Below, one piece after another: positions 43,687-51,038 of a DNA stretch of 64,000 nt. The DNA comes from Desulfovibrionaceae bacterium (GTDB taxonomy: Bacteria; Desulfobacterota; Desulfovibrionia; Desulfovibrionales; Desulfovibrionaceae), in contig JAQXLA010000015.1 in NCBI GenBank assembly GCA_029011315.1, forward strand, positions 1-64,000. Reading direction: 5' to 3'. The notes below the pieces were generated by a model that saw only the letters and a program-made list of their open reading frames with translations, was not told the DNA's origin and searched no databases. Made by a program: the position numbers and the translations under genes. How positions within the stretch are numbered: the stretch's first letter is position 1; each line of letters starts with the position of its first letter.

Positions 43687-44733
43687 TTAGGCGGTTTTCT
43701 GGCTTCGGTTCAGTTCTGCACTGGCGCCGATGGCCTGAATGAGCTTGTCATTAGTACGCTTTTCAACAAAAAGACTGGACATGCGGATGGCACTGCAGAT
43801 TGCCTTGGAATTGGAACGGCCGTGACAGACGATGGAAACGCTGCGCAGACCGAGGAGCAGTGCCCCGCCGTATTCTGCGTAGTCAACCACGTCCGCAAAA
43901 CGACGCAGAGCGGGCTTTGCCATCCAGATGCCGAGCTTGGGCAGAAGGCCGGAATTCATAATTTCCCGTTTCATAATGCGGGTGATGGAACTGCCGAGCC
44001 CTTCGCTGAGCTTAAGAGCAATATTGCCGACAAAACCGTCGCACACAGCGACATCAACATCGCCGGTAAAAATGTCGCGCCCTTCGATATTGCCGATGAA
44101 ATTCAGATGTTCTGCTGCTTTCAACAGGTCATACGCTTCTTTAACCTGAGCATTGCCTTTGCCTTCTTCCTCGCCAATGCTGAGAATTCCAACGCGGGGA
44201 GCAGAACTTTCAAACAGATCCTGAGCAAAAGCGTTGCCCATTAAAGCAAACTGAAAAAGATGCTGTGGGCGACAATCTACGTTTGCTCCGACATCAAGCA
44301 AAATAATGGGTTTTTTTTCCGTAGGCAGCAGAGTTGCCAGAGCAGGACGTTCTACGCCGGGCATCCGGCCGATGGTAAACATGCCGCAGGCTACACAGGC
44401 TCCTGAATGACCGGCACTGACGACGCTGTGCGCTTTGCCATCTCTGACAAGTCGGCAGGCCACCTGAATGGAAGCGTCTTTTTTATGCCGTAGAATATCA
44501 GACGGCTTTTCATGCATCTCCGCAACCTGCGAAGCGTGAACAATTTCAAAGTCGACGTCTGTACAGTCTGCTGAAGCAAGCTCCTTTTCAATATCGGGTT
44601 GCCTTCCCACTAAAAGGAGCTTCGCACCGGTTTCCCGTCCTGCCTTTAAGGCCCCAGGAATCACCACGGAGGGACCGAAATCTCCCCCCATGGCGTCGAC
44701 GGCAATAACGGCGGAACTAGTTCTGCTCTTCAT
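43687..44733 (-). CDS. plsX: Phosphate acyltransferase PlsX
   Basis: PlsX converts acyl-ACP to acyl-phosphate, the substrate of PlsY in phospholipid synthesis. The product is 348 residues, with AVDAMGGDFGPSVVIPGAL at the N-terminus, SVVSAGHSGACVACGMF, and VCDGFVGNIALKLSEG. Its start overlaps the end of rpmF by 17 bases. plsY is about 14 kb away in this window, so both halves of the PlsX/PlsY route are present. Confidence 0.97.
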   Translation of the reverse strand: MKSRTSSAVIAVDAMGGDFGPSVVIPGALKAGRETGAKLLLVGRQPDIEKELASADCTDVDFEIVHASQVAEMHEKPSDILRHKKDASIQVACRLVRDGKAHSVVSAGHSGACVACGMFTIGRMPGVERPALATLLPTEKKPIILLDVGANVDCRPQHLFQFALMGNAFAQDLFESSAPRVGILSIGEEEGKGNAQVKEAYDLLKAAEHLNFIGNIEGRDIFTGDVDVAVCDGFVGNIALKLSEGLGSSITRIMKREIMNSGLLPKLGIWMAKPALRRFADVVDYAEYGGALLLGLRSVSIVCHGRSNSKAICSAIRMSSLFVEKRTNDKLIQAIGASAELNRSQKTA

Positions 44734-44911
44734 TATCGGGTTTCTTCTCCACGACCTGGCGGGAGTTATATTTTCCGCAGGAGGGGCAGACGGAATGAGG
44801 CACGGTGGGTTCGCCGCAGCTGCAGTAAATTACGGTAGGAACGGCAATGCGGTCGTGGGAACGGCGCATACCCTTCTTGGAATGAGATTTTTTATTTTGC
44901 TGAACCGCCAT
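44717..44911 (-). CDS. rpmF: 50S ribosomal protein L32
   Basis: The product is 64 residues: MAVQQNKKSHSKKGMRRSHD at the N-terminus and a zinc-ribbon with Cys pairs CSC and CPSC (YCSCGEPTVPHSVCPSCGKY). The ATG at 44911 is preceded by AAGGAG at good distance; the longer open frame in the same phase runs back into DUF177 and is not used. The order DUF177-rpmF-plsX is widely conserved. Confidence 0.97.
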   Translation of the reverse strand: MAVQQNKKSHSKKGMRRSHDRIAVPTVIYCSCGEPTVPHSVCPSCGKYNSRQVVEKKPDNEEQN

Positions 44912-44969
44912 GGTCGTATCTCCTTGTAAGCGGCCGAAACCGCTTCGTTTGGTTCGGAACAGATCCGAG

Positions 44970-45518
44970 TTATTTTTGTATTTTGAGCTGACGCAGAATG
45001 GCCAGACGGGGATCTCCGCCGTTTTCTTCGCAGCCGCACGGCCCGTCGTTGAGATTCTTCCCGCATTCGGGGCAGATTCCTCTGCAGTCCGGTCGGCAAA
45101 GAATTTTGACAGGCAAGGCCAGAACAAATTCCTCCCATAGCAGTCCGGCGAGATTCAGCACGGGGACACCATTCTCTTCGGACATGACAAGATCGTCGAT
45201 GCCTTCTTCGGAAAAGGCATTTTCTTCAGATTCGTCCTCAGAACTGCCATAGGGTTCAAAGGAATCAAAGCGGTGATCAATGGGGATGGCGGTCTCTTCA
45301 GCGCACCGCGTACAGGGCACGACGACTTCGCCGCGGAGTGTTCCCCGGATCAGACAGCCGTCTTCCTGAGGAAGCACAGTGAGTTCTCCTCGAAGAGGCG
45401 TTACAATGCGGCAGTGCATGGAGCATTCGCGGATGGGATCCGCCCAGATGGAGGGATCCTCAAGCACGAAAGTCTTGCCTGTGGCAGGTATGGAATTCAG
45501 GGCAACAGTGCGTGACAT
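44970..45518 (-). CDS. DUF177 (YceD-like) protein
   Basis: The product is 182 residues from MSRTVALNS (45518), with GAGG nine bases before the ATG. DUF177 proteins are almost always found directly before rpmF and have been linked to 23S rRNA or ribosome maturation in plants and bacteria; the biochemical role is not settled. Two Cys clusters are visible: CTRCAEE mid-protein and a C-terminal Cys-rich tail (CRPDCRGICPECGKNL, then GPCGCEE), which may bind zinc. Confidence 0.92.
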   Translation of the reverse strand: MSRTVALNSIPATGKTFVLEDPSIWADPIRECSMHCRIVTPLRGELTVLPQEDGCLIRGTLRGEVVVPCTRCAEETAIPIDHRFDSFEPYGSSEDESEENAFSEEGIDDLVMSEENGVPVLNLAGLLWEEFVLALPVKILCRPDCRGICPECGKNLNDGPCGCEENGGDPRLAILRQLKIQK

Positions 45519-45611
45519 GATACACATCCTCAGACCGGAGCCAAATGACTCCAAATCGAAAAAAATTACTTACACATATGAAGAAAAAGTGTCAAGACGC
45601 AAAAAAGAAAC

Positions 45612-45651
45612 AAAAAGAGAGCCTCTCCGCGCAAAAAATCTGGAGAGGCTC
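45612..45651 (-). terminator. Terminator after hcp
   Basis: Read leftward, GAGCCTCTCC and GGAGAGGCTC form a 10-bp stem around a 13-base loop and are followed by TCTTTTTG. It separates the type VI operon from DUF177. Confidence 0.88.
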
Positions 45652-45675
45652 GAGAATGCTGGATTTTAAGAGAAG

Positions 45676-46155
45676 CTATTTGTTCCAATCGTCCGTGAAT
45701 TCGATATTGCCGTCATTATAGGTCCATGTAATCTTGGAATAGGTGAAGGACACGGATTCCATATCATGGTACGGCTTGTTTTCAGGCAGGAAAGTCAGAG
45801 GCGTTTCCTTCTTCATTGAAACAATGATGGCGTTTTCCATCTTGATAGTATAGTATTTTTCTTCTGTTCCGTCATCCTTAATACGGTAATGATCGATAGT
45901 TACGGTGCACTGTTCACCCTGACAGCAGGCCTTGTACAGCTTGGGACTGGCCTGATCAAGATGTTTGGAAACGGTAAGAGGATGGTGAATGCGCTGCCCC
46001 GTGGGAAGGCCGGTATGCGTATCCTTCGGAACTTCGACGACGTGATCGACAGCATACAGGATAATCTTATCCTTCTTATCGCCGCCCTGACGACAATCAC
46101 CCTTGATTTCGCCCTGAGCGTTTCCAGTAACCTGCATGTATGCGGTAAGTGCCAT
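45676..46155 (-). CDS. hcp: Type VI secretion tube protein Hcp
   Basis: Hcp (TssD) forms the hexameric rings of the type VI inner tube and is exported when the sheath contracts. The product is 159 residues, the usual length. The family pattern is visible: an early G-E-I-K-G-D strand, HPLTVSKHLDQASPKL, the ENAIIVSMK strand and the closing SFTYSKITWTY. It has a good GGAG site. It is the last gene of tssA-tssB-tssC-hcp, separated from tssC by 120 bases with a hairpin, and is closed by a terminator. No VgrG gene is adjacent. Confidence 0.95.
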   Translation of the reverse strand: MALTAYMQVTGNAQGEIKGDCRQGGDKKDKIILYAVDHVVEVPKDTHTGLPTGQRIHHPLTVSKHLDQASPKLYKACCQGEQCTVTIDHYRIKDDGTEEKYYTIKMENAIIVSMKKETPLTFLPENKPYHDMESVSFTYSKITWTYNDGNIEFTDDWNK

Positions 46156-46214
46156 GATCCTGACTCCTCGAGGTAAAATGTTTTGAAACTCTGATTGCGG
46201 AGAGGTTTGCTGTG

Positions 46215-46259
46215 AAAAGCTTTGAATCCTTCTCTTATTTGAGAAATAAAGCTTTTTTT
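46215..46259. repeat. Hairpin between tssC and hcp
   Basis: Two copies of AAAGCTTT (about 46216-46223 and 46248-46255), plus TTCTC and GAGAA inside, can fold into a hairpin ending in a short T-run on either strand. It could trim the tssC end of the message or partly terminate. Confidence 0.5.
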
Positions 46260-46275
46260 CCTGCTGTCAATACGT

Positions 46276-47751
46276 TTAATTTTTGTCCAGCTTGCCGACC
46301 AGAGAAAGCGTGAAGCTGGCGCCCATGTATTTGAAGTGAGGACGTGCCATAATGCTGACAGTGTACCAGCCGGGTTCTCCCTCCACATCGCTCACAACCA
46401 CTTTGGCTTCGCGCAAAGGACGTTTGCTTCGGGTAGCTGGATCGGGATCGTCCATTTCAGTCACATACTGGCCTATCCAGGCGTTCAATTCTCGATCCAG
46501 ATCGCCGCGTTCTTTCCACGTTCCGATATTTTCTCTTTGAATTACCTTGATATAGTGAGCCAGGCGATTCATGATCATCATATAAGGGAGCTGTGTTGAA
46601 AGACGGAAATTGAGTTCTGCCGCCTTACCCTCAGGCGTATTGGGAAAAACCTTGGGTTTCTGGCAGGAGTTGGCGGAGAAAAAGGCTGCATTGTCCGCTC
46701 CCTTGCGCATGGTCAAGGCTATGAATCCCTCTTCAGACAGTTCGTATTCCCGGCGTTCTGAAATGAGCACCTCAGTGGGGATTTTTGTCTGAATCTGTCC
46801 CATGGCTTCAAAATTGTAGATGGGAAGATTTTCTACAGTACCCCCTCCCTGAGGTCCGATGATGTTGGCGCACCAGCGGTATTTGGCAAAGCTGTCAGTC
46901 AGGCGGGCTGCGAAAGCGAAGGCCGTATTGCCCCAGCAGAAATCTTCAGTGCAGTTGGCTTCTTCCTCGAAGACGAAGGTCTTTGCAGGCACTGTGTCGC
47001 TTCCATAAGGCGTACGCAGCAGGAATCGGGGCAACGTCAGTCCAACATAGCGAGCGTCTTCCGATTCCCGGAAGCCGCGCCATTTCGTATATTGAGGCAT
47101 TTCAAAGATAGATTTGAGATCTTTGAGATTGGGAAGCTGTTCCCAGGAATCAATGCCGAAAAACTCTTTGCCGACAGCGGCGATAAACGGCGCATGGGAC
47201 ATAGCGGAAACGGAAGCTGCGTACTGCAGCAATTGAATATCCTGCGTTCCCGGACCAAATTCATAATTGGCGATGACAGCTCCTACAGGCTGCCCGCCGA
47301 ACTGGCCGTATTCCGCCGTATAGATATGGCGATACAGACCGGAACGCATGATTTCCGGCGTATCCTCAAAATCGTTGAGAAGATCCTCTTTGGAGACATT
47401 AAGAAATTCTATTTTGATATTCTGGCGAAAATCGGTATTGTCAACCAGATACTTTAGTCCGCGCCAGGCGCTTTCCATTTCCTGAAAGGCTTTGTCATGC
47501 ATGATGACATTGACCTGACTGGAAAGCTTCGCATCGAGATCGGCAAGCATGTTGTCAATGAGACGAGGAGCGACCTTCTGATCACCTGAGGTATTGACCA
47601 GCTGTTTCAGAAAGGCTTCAAGGCCGACACGAGTGGCAGTATATCCTTCGTCTCCGGGTTTGAGACGGGTAGCTTCGACAATTTCATCCAGCAAATTCAG
47701 CTCGGCTTCTGCTGCGGCCTGAGGCGTGGTCTGCAAATCTGTTTCGTTCAT
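46276..47751 (-). CDS. tssC: Type VI secretion contractile sheath large subunit TssC
   Basis: TssC (VipB/EvpB/ImpC) pairs with TssB to build the contractile sheath. The product is 491 residues, typical. Diagnostic stretches are MHDKAFQEMESAWRGLKYLV near residue 88, the GELGVIV-like region YEFGPGTQDIQLLQ, RFLLRTPYG followed by FCWGNTAFAFA, and the C-terminal conserved VSDVEGEPGWYTVSI. It starts 29 bases after tssB. Confidence 0.96.
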   Translation of the reverse strand: MNETDLQTTPQAAAEAELNLLDEIVEATRLKPGDEGYTATRVGLEAFLKQLVNTSGDQKVAPRLIDNMLADLDAKLSSQVNVIMHDKAFQEMESAWRGLKYLVDNTDFRQNIKIEFLNVSKEDLLNDFEDTPEIMRSGLYRHIYTAEYGQFGGQPVGAVIANYEFGPGTQDIQLLQYAASVSAMSHAPFIAAVGKEFFGIDSWEQLPNLKDLKSIFEMPQYTKWRGFRESEDARYVGLTLPRFLLRTPYGSDTVPAKTFVFEEEANCTEDFCWGNTAFAFAARLTDSFAKYRWCANIIGPQGGGTVENLPIYNFEAMGQIQTKIPTEVLISERREYELSEEGFIALTMRKGADNAAFFSANSCQKPKVFPNTPEGKAAELNFRLSTQLPYMMIMNRLAHYIKVIQRENIGTWKERGDLDRELNAWIGQYVTEMDDPDPATRSKRPLREAKVVVSDVEGEPGWYTVSIMARPHFKYMGASFTLSLVGKLDKN

Positions 47752-47780
47752 ACGTTTGAAATCCTTAGATTTAGCGGTTT

Positions 47781-48266
47781 TCAGGCATTCAGCCCGAGAG
47801 CCTTGAGCAGCTCTTCCCGGGCCTTTTCATCAGTGATGGTTTCCTGAATGCGGCGCCGAAATTCGGGAATATTGGAAAGAGGTCCTTTAAGAGCCTTCAG
47901 AGCATCACGGAGTTCCAGCATTTTTGCCAGTTCCGGAACCTGCCTGGCGATAGCGTCCGGCTCGAAGTCACGCAGATTTTGAAATTTCAGATCGACATTC
48001 ATTCGGCTGTCTGGATCGTCGGATAGCCGGTTGGGAACGCTGATTCTCAATCCCAGATTCTGGGCGTTCATCACATTGCCGAAATTGTCTTTATCTACAG
48101 AAACGACATCGCGATCCTCGACGGAGCGATCATCCGTGCGCATGGTAAAATCGCCAATCACCATCAGCTTCAGAGGAAGTTCCACATCTTCCTTGACATC
48201 GCCTGCAGAGGGTCGGTACACGATATTGACGCGTTCCTTGGGAGCAACGGATCCTTCTTTTGCCAT
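47781..48266 (-). CDS. tssB: Type VI secretion contractile sheath small subunit TssB
   Basis: TssB (VipA/ImpB) is the other sheath subunit. The start MAKEGSVAPKERVNI at 48266 follows AAAGGA and gives 161 residues, as expected; an upstream in-frame ATG has no such site. The motifs RVNIVYRP, ELPLKLMVIGDFT and the C-terminal helix (PEFRRRIQETI) match the family. The 160-base gap to tssA holds a small palindrome. Confidence 0.96.
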   Translation of the reverse strand: MAKEGSVAPKERVNIVYRPSAGDVKEDVELPLKLMVIGDFTMRTDDRSVEDRDVVSVDKDNFGNVMNAQNLGLRISVPNRLSDDPDSRMNVDLKFQNLRDFEPDAIARQVPELAKMLELRDALKALKGPLSNIPEFRRRIQETITDEKAREELLKALGLNA

Positions 48267-48313
48267 GATAGAATTCCTTTCGTATACGTGGTGTCTGTCG
48301 TTATCGGCCAGGT

Positions 48314-48330
48314 CACAGATTTTTTCTGTG
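48314..48330. repeat. Palindrome in the tssA-tssB gap
   Basis: CACAGA and TCTGTG are perfect arms with five T between them, about 50 bases before the tssB start. It may be a small regulatory hairpin or an operator. Confidence 0.45.
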
Positions 48331-48426
48331 CATCCGGGCATCCTGCTTTTTTGTGCCTCTTTTATTTTGATGAATACGCTGCTTTGCTATTTTTTACAAT
48401 AGGATAAGTAAGTAAGATGTTTTTAT

Positions 48427-50016
48427 TTATTCCCGCAGGGCTTTGGCCAGACGGAGAGCGGATCCTGGAGCGAGAGAGGTAAGTCGTTCGAGACAGCAGG
48501 AGGCTTTTTCGGGGCGATTGAGGAAACGCCAGACATCGTGCAGAACAGCCAGCGATTTTGCTGTTTCTTCCGCGTCCCAGCGTTCCATATCCTGAAGAAC
48601 CTTCTCCAGCTCCGTGGCCATAGGTGTCAGAAGCATGGACTGCTTCAGCCGCAAAACCCCGGAAAGAGCCTCCGTTCGGAATCGTACGGAAGCTGATCCA
48701 CCAAATTGCGGATTTCTGGCTGCCTGATGCAGGAGTGTCAGTGCCTCTTCGGCTTTGTCTTTTCGGAACAATCCGCGGCTTTTGAGAAGAATTGTTTCTA
48801 CAGGATCTTCAGGCGTGGTGTCATTGCCAGCGGATTCCCTTTGCAGATCTCGAACCCACTGCAGCGTTTGGGGATCGGCAAAGGGCGAACTGTCAGAAAA
48901 GCAAAGCTGTTCCGCTCCGGGGAGACGACGAAGAAAGAGGAGGATTTCTCCGCATACGGCGGCACGGGCGGATGCATAGGATCCCCCCATATTTTTCAAG
49001 GCATTTTCAATGATTCTATGGGGAGTCAGACAGAATGGAGACTCCGGAGCAAACCGTACAGCAGCCAGAGCTGCAGCGGGGTCATTTCCGGATCGTGCAA
49101 GCTTCTGCAGGGCTTCCAGTCGTTCACCATCCGGAGGAGGAAGCAGTGTTACTCCGTTTTCTGCGGGAGGCAGGGATGCAATCCGTCCCCAAAGAGCGAT
49201 GTAGAGCGCTTTCCAAGGCAGAACGGATGTCGGACATTCTTCAATAAAGGCATAGCTGAGATACAGATTCGCCGCATCGCATAGACGTGCGGCTGCTTCA
49301 GCGGCATCTTTGGCATCTTCTGCCGGAGGATGGGGAAGAGGAGGAATCGCTTTCTGGACGGGCAGTTTTTTTTCCGGATCCCTGGGAGGATCTGTTGTTT
49401 CGGCAGGAGAAATCAGATCCGGCGATGGGGCAGGGGAAGTTTCGGGAATGGGTTCCGGCTCTTTGGCAGGTTCCGGATTGCTGACTTCCAGGCGGGAAAG
49501 CCATTCACGGAGTTCCCGGTTTGGGGGAATATCAAGATCTTTTTCCGCAGCTATGCCATCGAATATGGAAATGGCATCCTGTATCTGCGCATACAGAGGC
49601 GGCGTGAGCGGATCATCGGTACGTTCGAAAATAATGAGGCTTTGCTCCTGCCACCACTTCAGAATATTGAGTCTGGCGCGCATGCGGCTTAATTTGGGAA
49701 AACCGTCCTCCCACCAGGAGGAGAGAACATCGCAGAGCACAGTTGTTCCTGTGCACCAGCCTTCCAGTCCTTCCGTGCGTCCGAGGGCTATGGAAAGATA
49801 GACGGCCGCTGCAATGTCCTTAGCTCTGGAGCGAAGAATTTCCGCTGCCATGTCGCGCACGACAGTCCAGTTTACAGAAGCCTCCCCCTGCAAAGAACTG
49901 ATTTTTGCGATTTCCTCCGCCATTTTTTCGTATTCCGGAGAATAGCGGGCCTCTTCACCCGCAGGATGCTCATCGGAAATGGGGATTTTGCCGATGTCTT
50001 GCAGCAGTTCGTTCAT
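48427..50016 (-). CDS. tssA: Type VI secretion protein TssA
   Basis: TssA primes and caps sheath and tube growth at the baseplate. The start MNELLQDIGKIPIS at 50016, with GGAGG before it, gives 529 residues. The N-terminal ImpA domain is clear (ARYSPEYEKMAEEIAKIS; DVLSSWWEDGFP). A proline/glutamate-rich linker follows at roughly residues 185-235, then a variable helical C-terminal part. A perfect -10 box TATAAT (read leftward, 50136-50131) lies about 115 bases upstream without a good -35. First gene of the operon, divergent from the hydrolase gene. Confidence 0.92.
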   Translation of the reverse strand: MNELLQDIGKIPISDEHPAGEEARYSPEYEKMAEEIAKISSLQGEASVNWTVVRDMAAEILRSRAKDIAAAVYLSIALGRTEGLEGWCTGTTVLCDVLSSWWEDGFPKLSRMRARLNILKWWQEQSLIIFERTDDPLTPPLYAQIQDAISIFDGIAAEKDLDIPPNRELREWLSRLEVSNPEPAKEPEPIPETSPAPSPDLISPAETTDPPRDPEKKLPVQKAIPPLPHPPAEDAKDAAEAAARLCDAANLYLSYAFIEECPTSVLPWKALYIALWGRIASLPPAENGVTLLPPPDGERLEALQKLARSGNDPAAALAAVRFAPESPFCLTPHRIIENALKNMGGSYASARAAVCGEILLFLRRLPGAEQLCFSDSSPFADPQTLQWVRDLQRESAGNDTTPEDPVETILLKSRGLFRKDKAEEALTLLHQAARNPQFGGSASVRFRTEALSGVLRLKQSMLLTPMATELEKVLQDMERWDAEETAKSLAVLHDVWRFLNRPEKASCCLERLTSLAPGSALRLAKALRE

Positions 50017-50294
50017 TTGGCTTTCCTCCGGATGTGTTGTACGTGGATTGTCTTTGTCTGTTTCATGTCCAGATGAACAACTGATCATGCCAATTGATTC
50101 GGGCGGCAATATCGCATATTCAGTGTTTTCATTATAGAAAAGAATGCACAAGAATAAAAGACTTTATCCATAGCTTGGAGTTCGGAGATTCTTTTCTTGC
50201 GGATCAGTGCAGTTCTGTCCGCTTGCTTTTCTTTCGGCTTACGCATAGCTTTGCTGCATAGTGTGTTTTTTTCAATCTGAGAGGGAAAAGAAAC

Positions 50295-51038
50295 ATGAGC
50301 AGCGGGAAACGTATCGGGTTTGTCCTTGTTCCGGGAGCATGGTGCGGCGGCTGGTGTTGGCGTCCAGTTATGCGCCGGCTGGCTGCTGCCGGATATGAGG
50401 CACAGGCGGTCACCTTTACAGGCGTTGGGGAGCGTCGGCATCTTCTTTCCTACGACATCAATATGGAAACACATGTGAACGATGTGCTCAACGCGGTGCG
50501 CTATTCCGGTTTTGATGAAGTCGTTTTAGCGGCGCACAGCTATGGCGGTGCGCCGTCTCTCATCGCGGCGGATCGGTATCCGGAGCTTTTTCGAGCACTG
50601 GTTTTGCTGGACAGCATGGTTCCGGAAAATGGAGAAACCTGCCTCGAACTGCTTCCTGAAGAACAGGCTCGAGAGCGCATGCTGCGATCCAGGGCGCATG
50701 ACGGACTGCTCAGCATGCCCGTTCCGGAACGGAAAGGACGTTTTGCCGAAACTGAGGCCGGCAAGCGTTTTTGGGATATGATGACTTCTCAGCCAATTCG
50801 TCCATACAGGGATCGAATCGTTCTGCACCGTCCTGTCGGAGCAGGTATCCCGACAACGTTCGTATCCTGTCAGCCTCCGCGTTTGCATGCTCCGGCTGCC
50901 GGCGCTATCCGTGCGGCCTCGTATGGGTGGAAGGTTATTCCGGCAGAATCCTCACATAACATCCATCTTCAGCATCCTGATTTGGTCACGGAAATTCTCG
51001 TCCATGCGGCTCAGTCTTCTGATCAAAATCGCAGTTAG
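50295..51038 (+). CDS. Alpha/beta hydrolase (salicylate/pyrethroid esterase-like)
   Basis: The product is 247 residues and has the alpha/beta hydrolase fold. The oxyanion region is VLVPGAWCGGWCW, the nucleophile elbow is AAHSYGGAP (Ser near residue 82), and the likely catalytic His is in AESSHNIHLQHP near the C-terminus. This layout is shared with plant methylesterases and related bacterial hydrolases. No signal peptide, so cytoplasmic. The natural substrate cannot be told. It ends with a four-base overlap with convergent dnaE. Confidence 0.85.
   Translation: MSSGKRIGFVLVPGAWCGGWCWRPVMRRLAAAGYEAQAVTFTGVGERRHLLSYDINMETHVNDVLNAVRYSGFDEVVLAAHSYGGAPSLIAADRYPELFRALVLLDSMVPENGETCLELLPEEQARERMLRSRAHDGLLSMPVPERKGRFAETEAGKRFWDMMTSQPIRPYRDRIVLHRPVGAGIPTTFVSCQPPRLHAPAAGAIRAASYGWKVIPAESSHNIHLQHPDLVTEILVHAAQSSDQNRS

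Noticed and set aside
50041-50110. Sigma-54 promoter for the type VI operon (TTGGCATGATCAGTTG, leftward)
   Set aside because: The GG and the second element are one base too far apart and the final C is missing.
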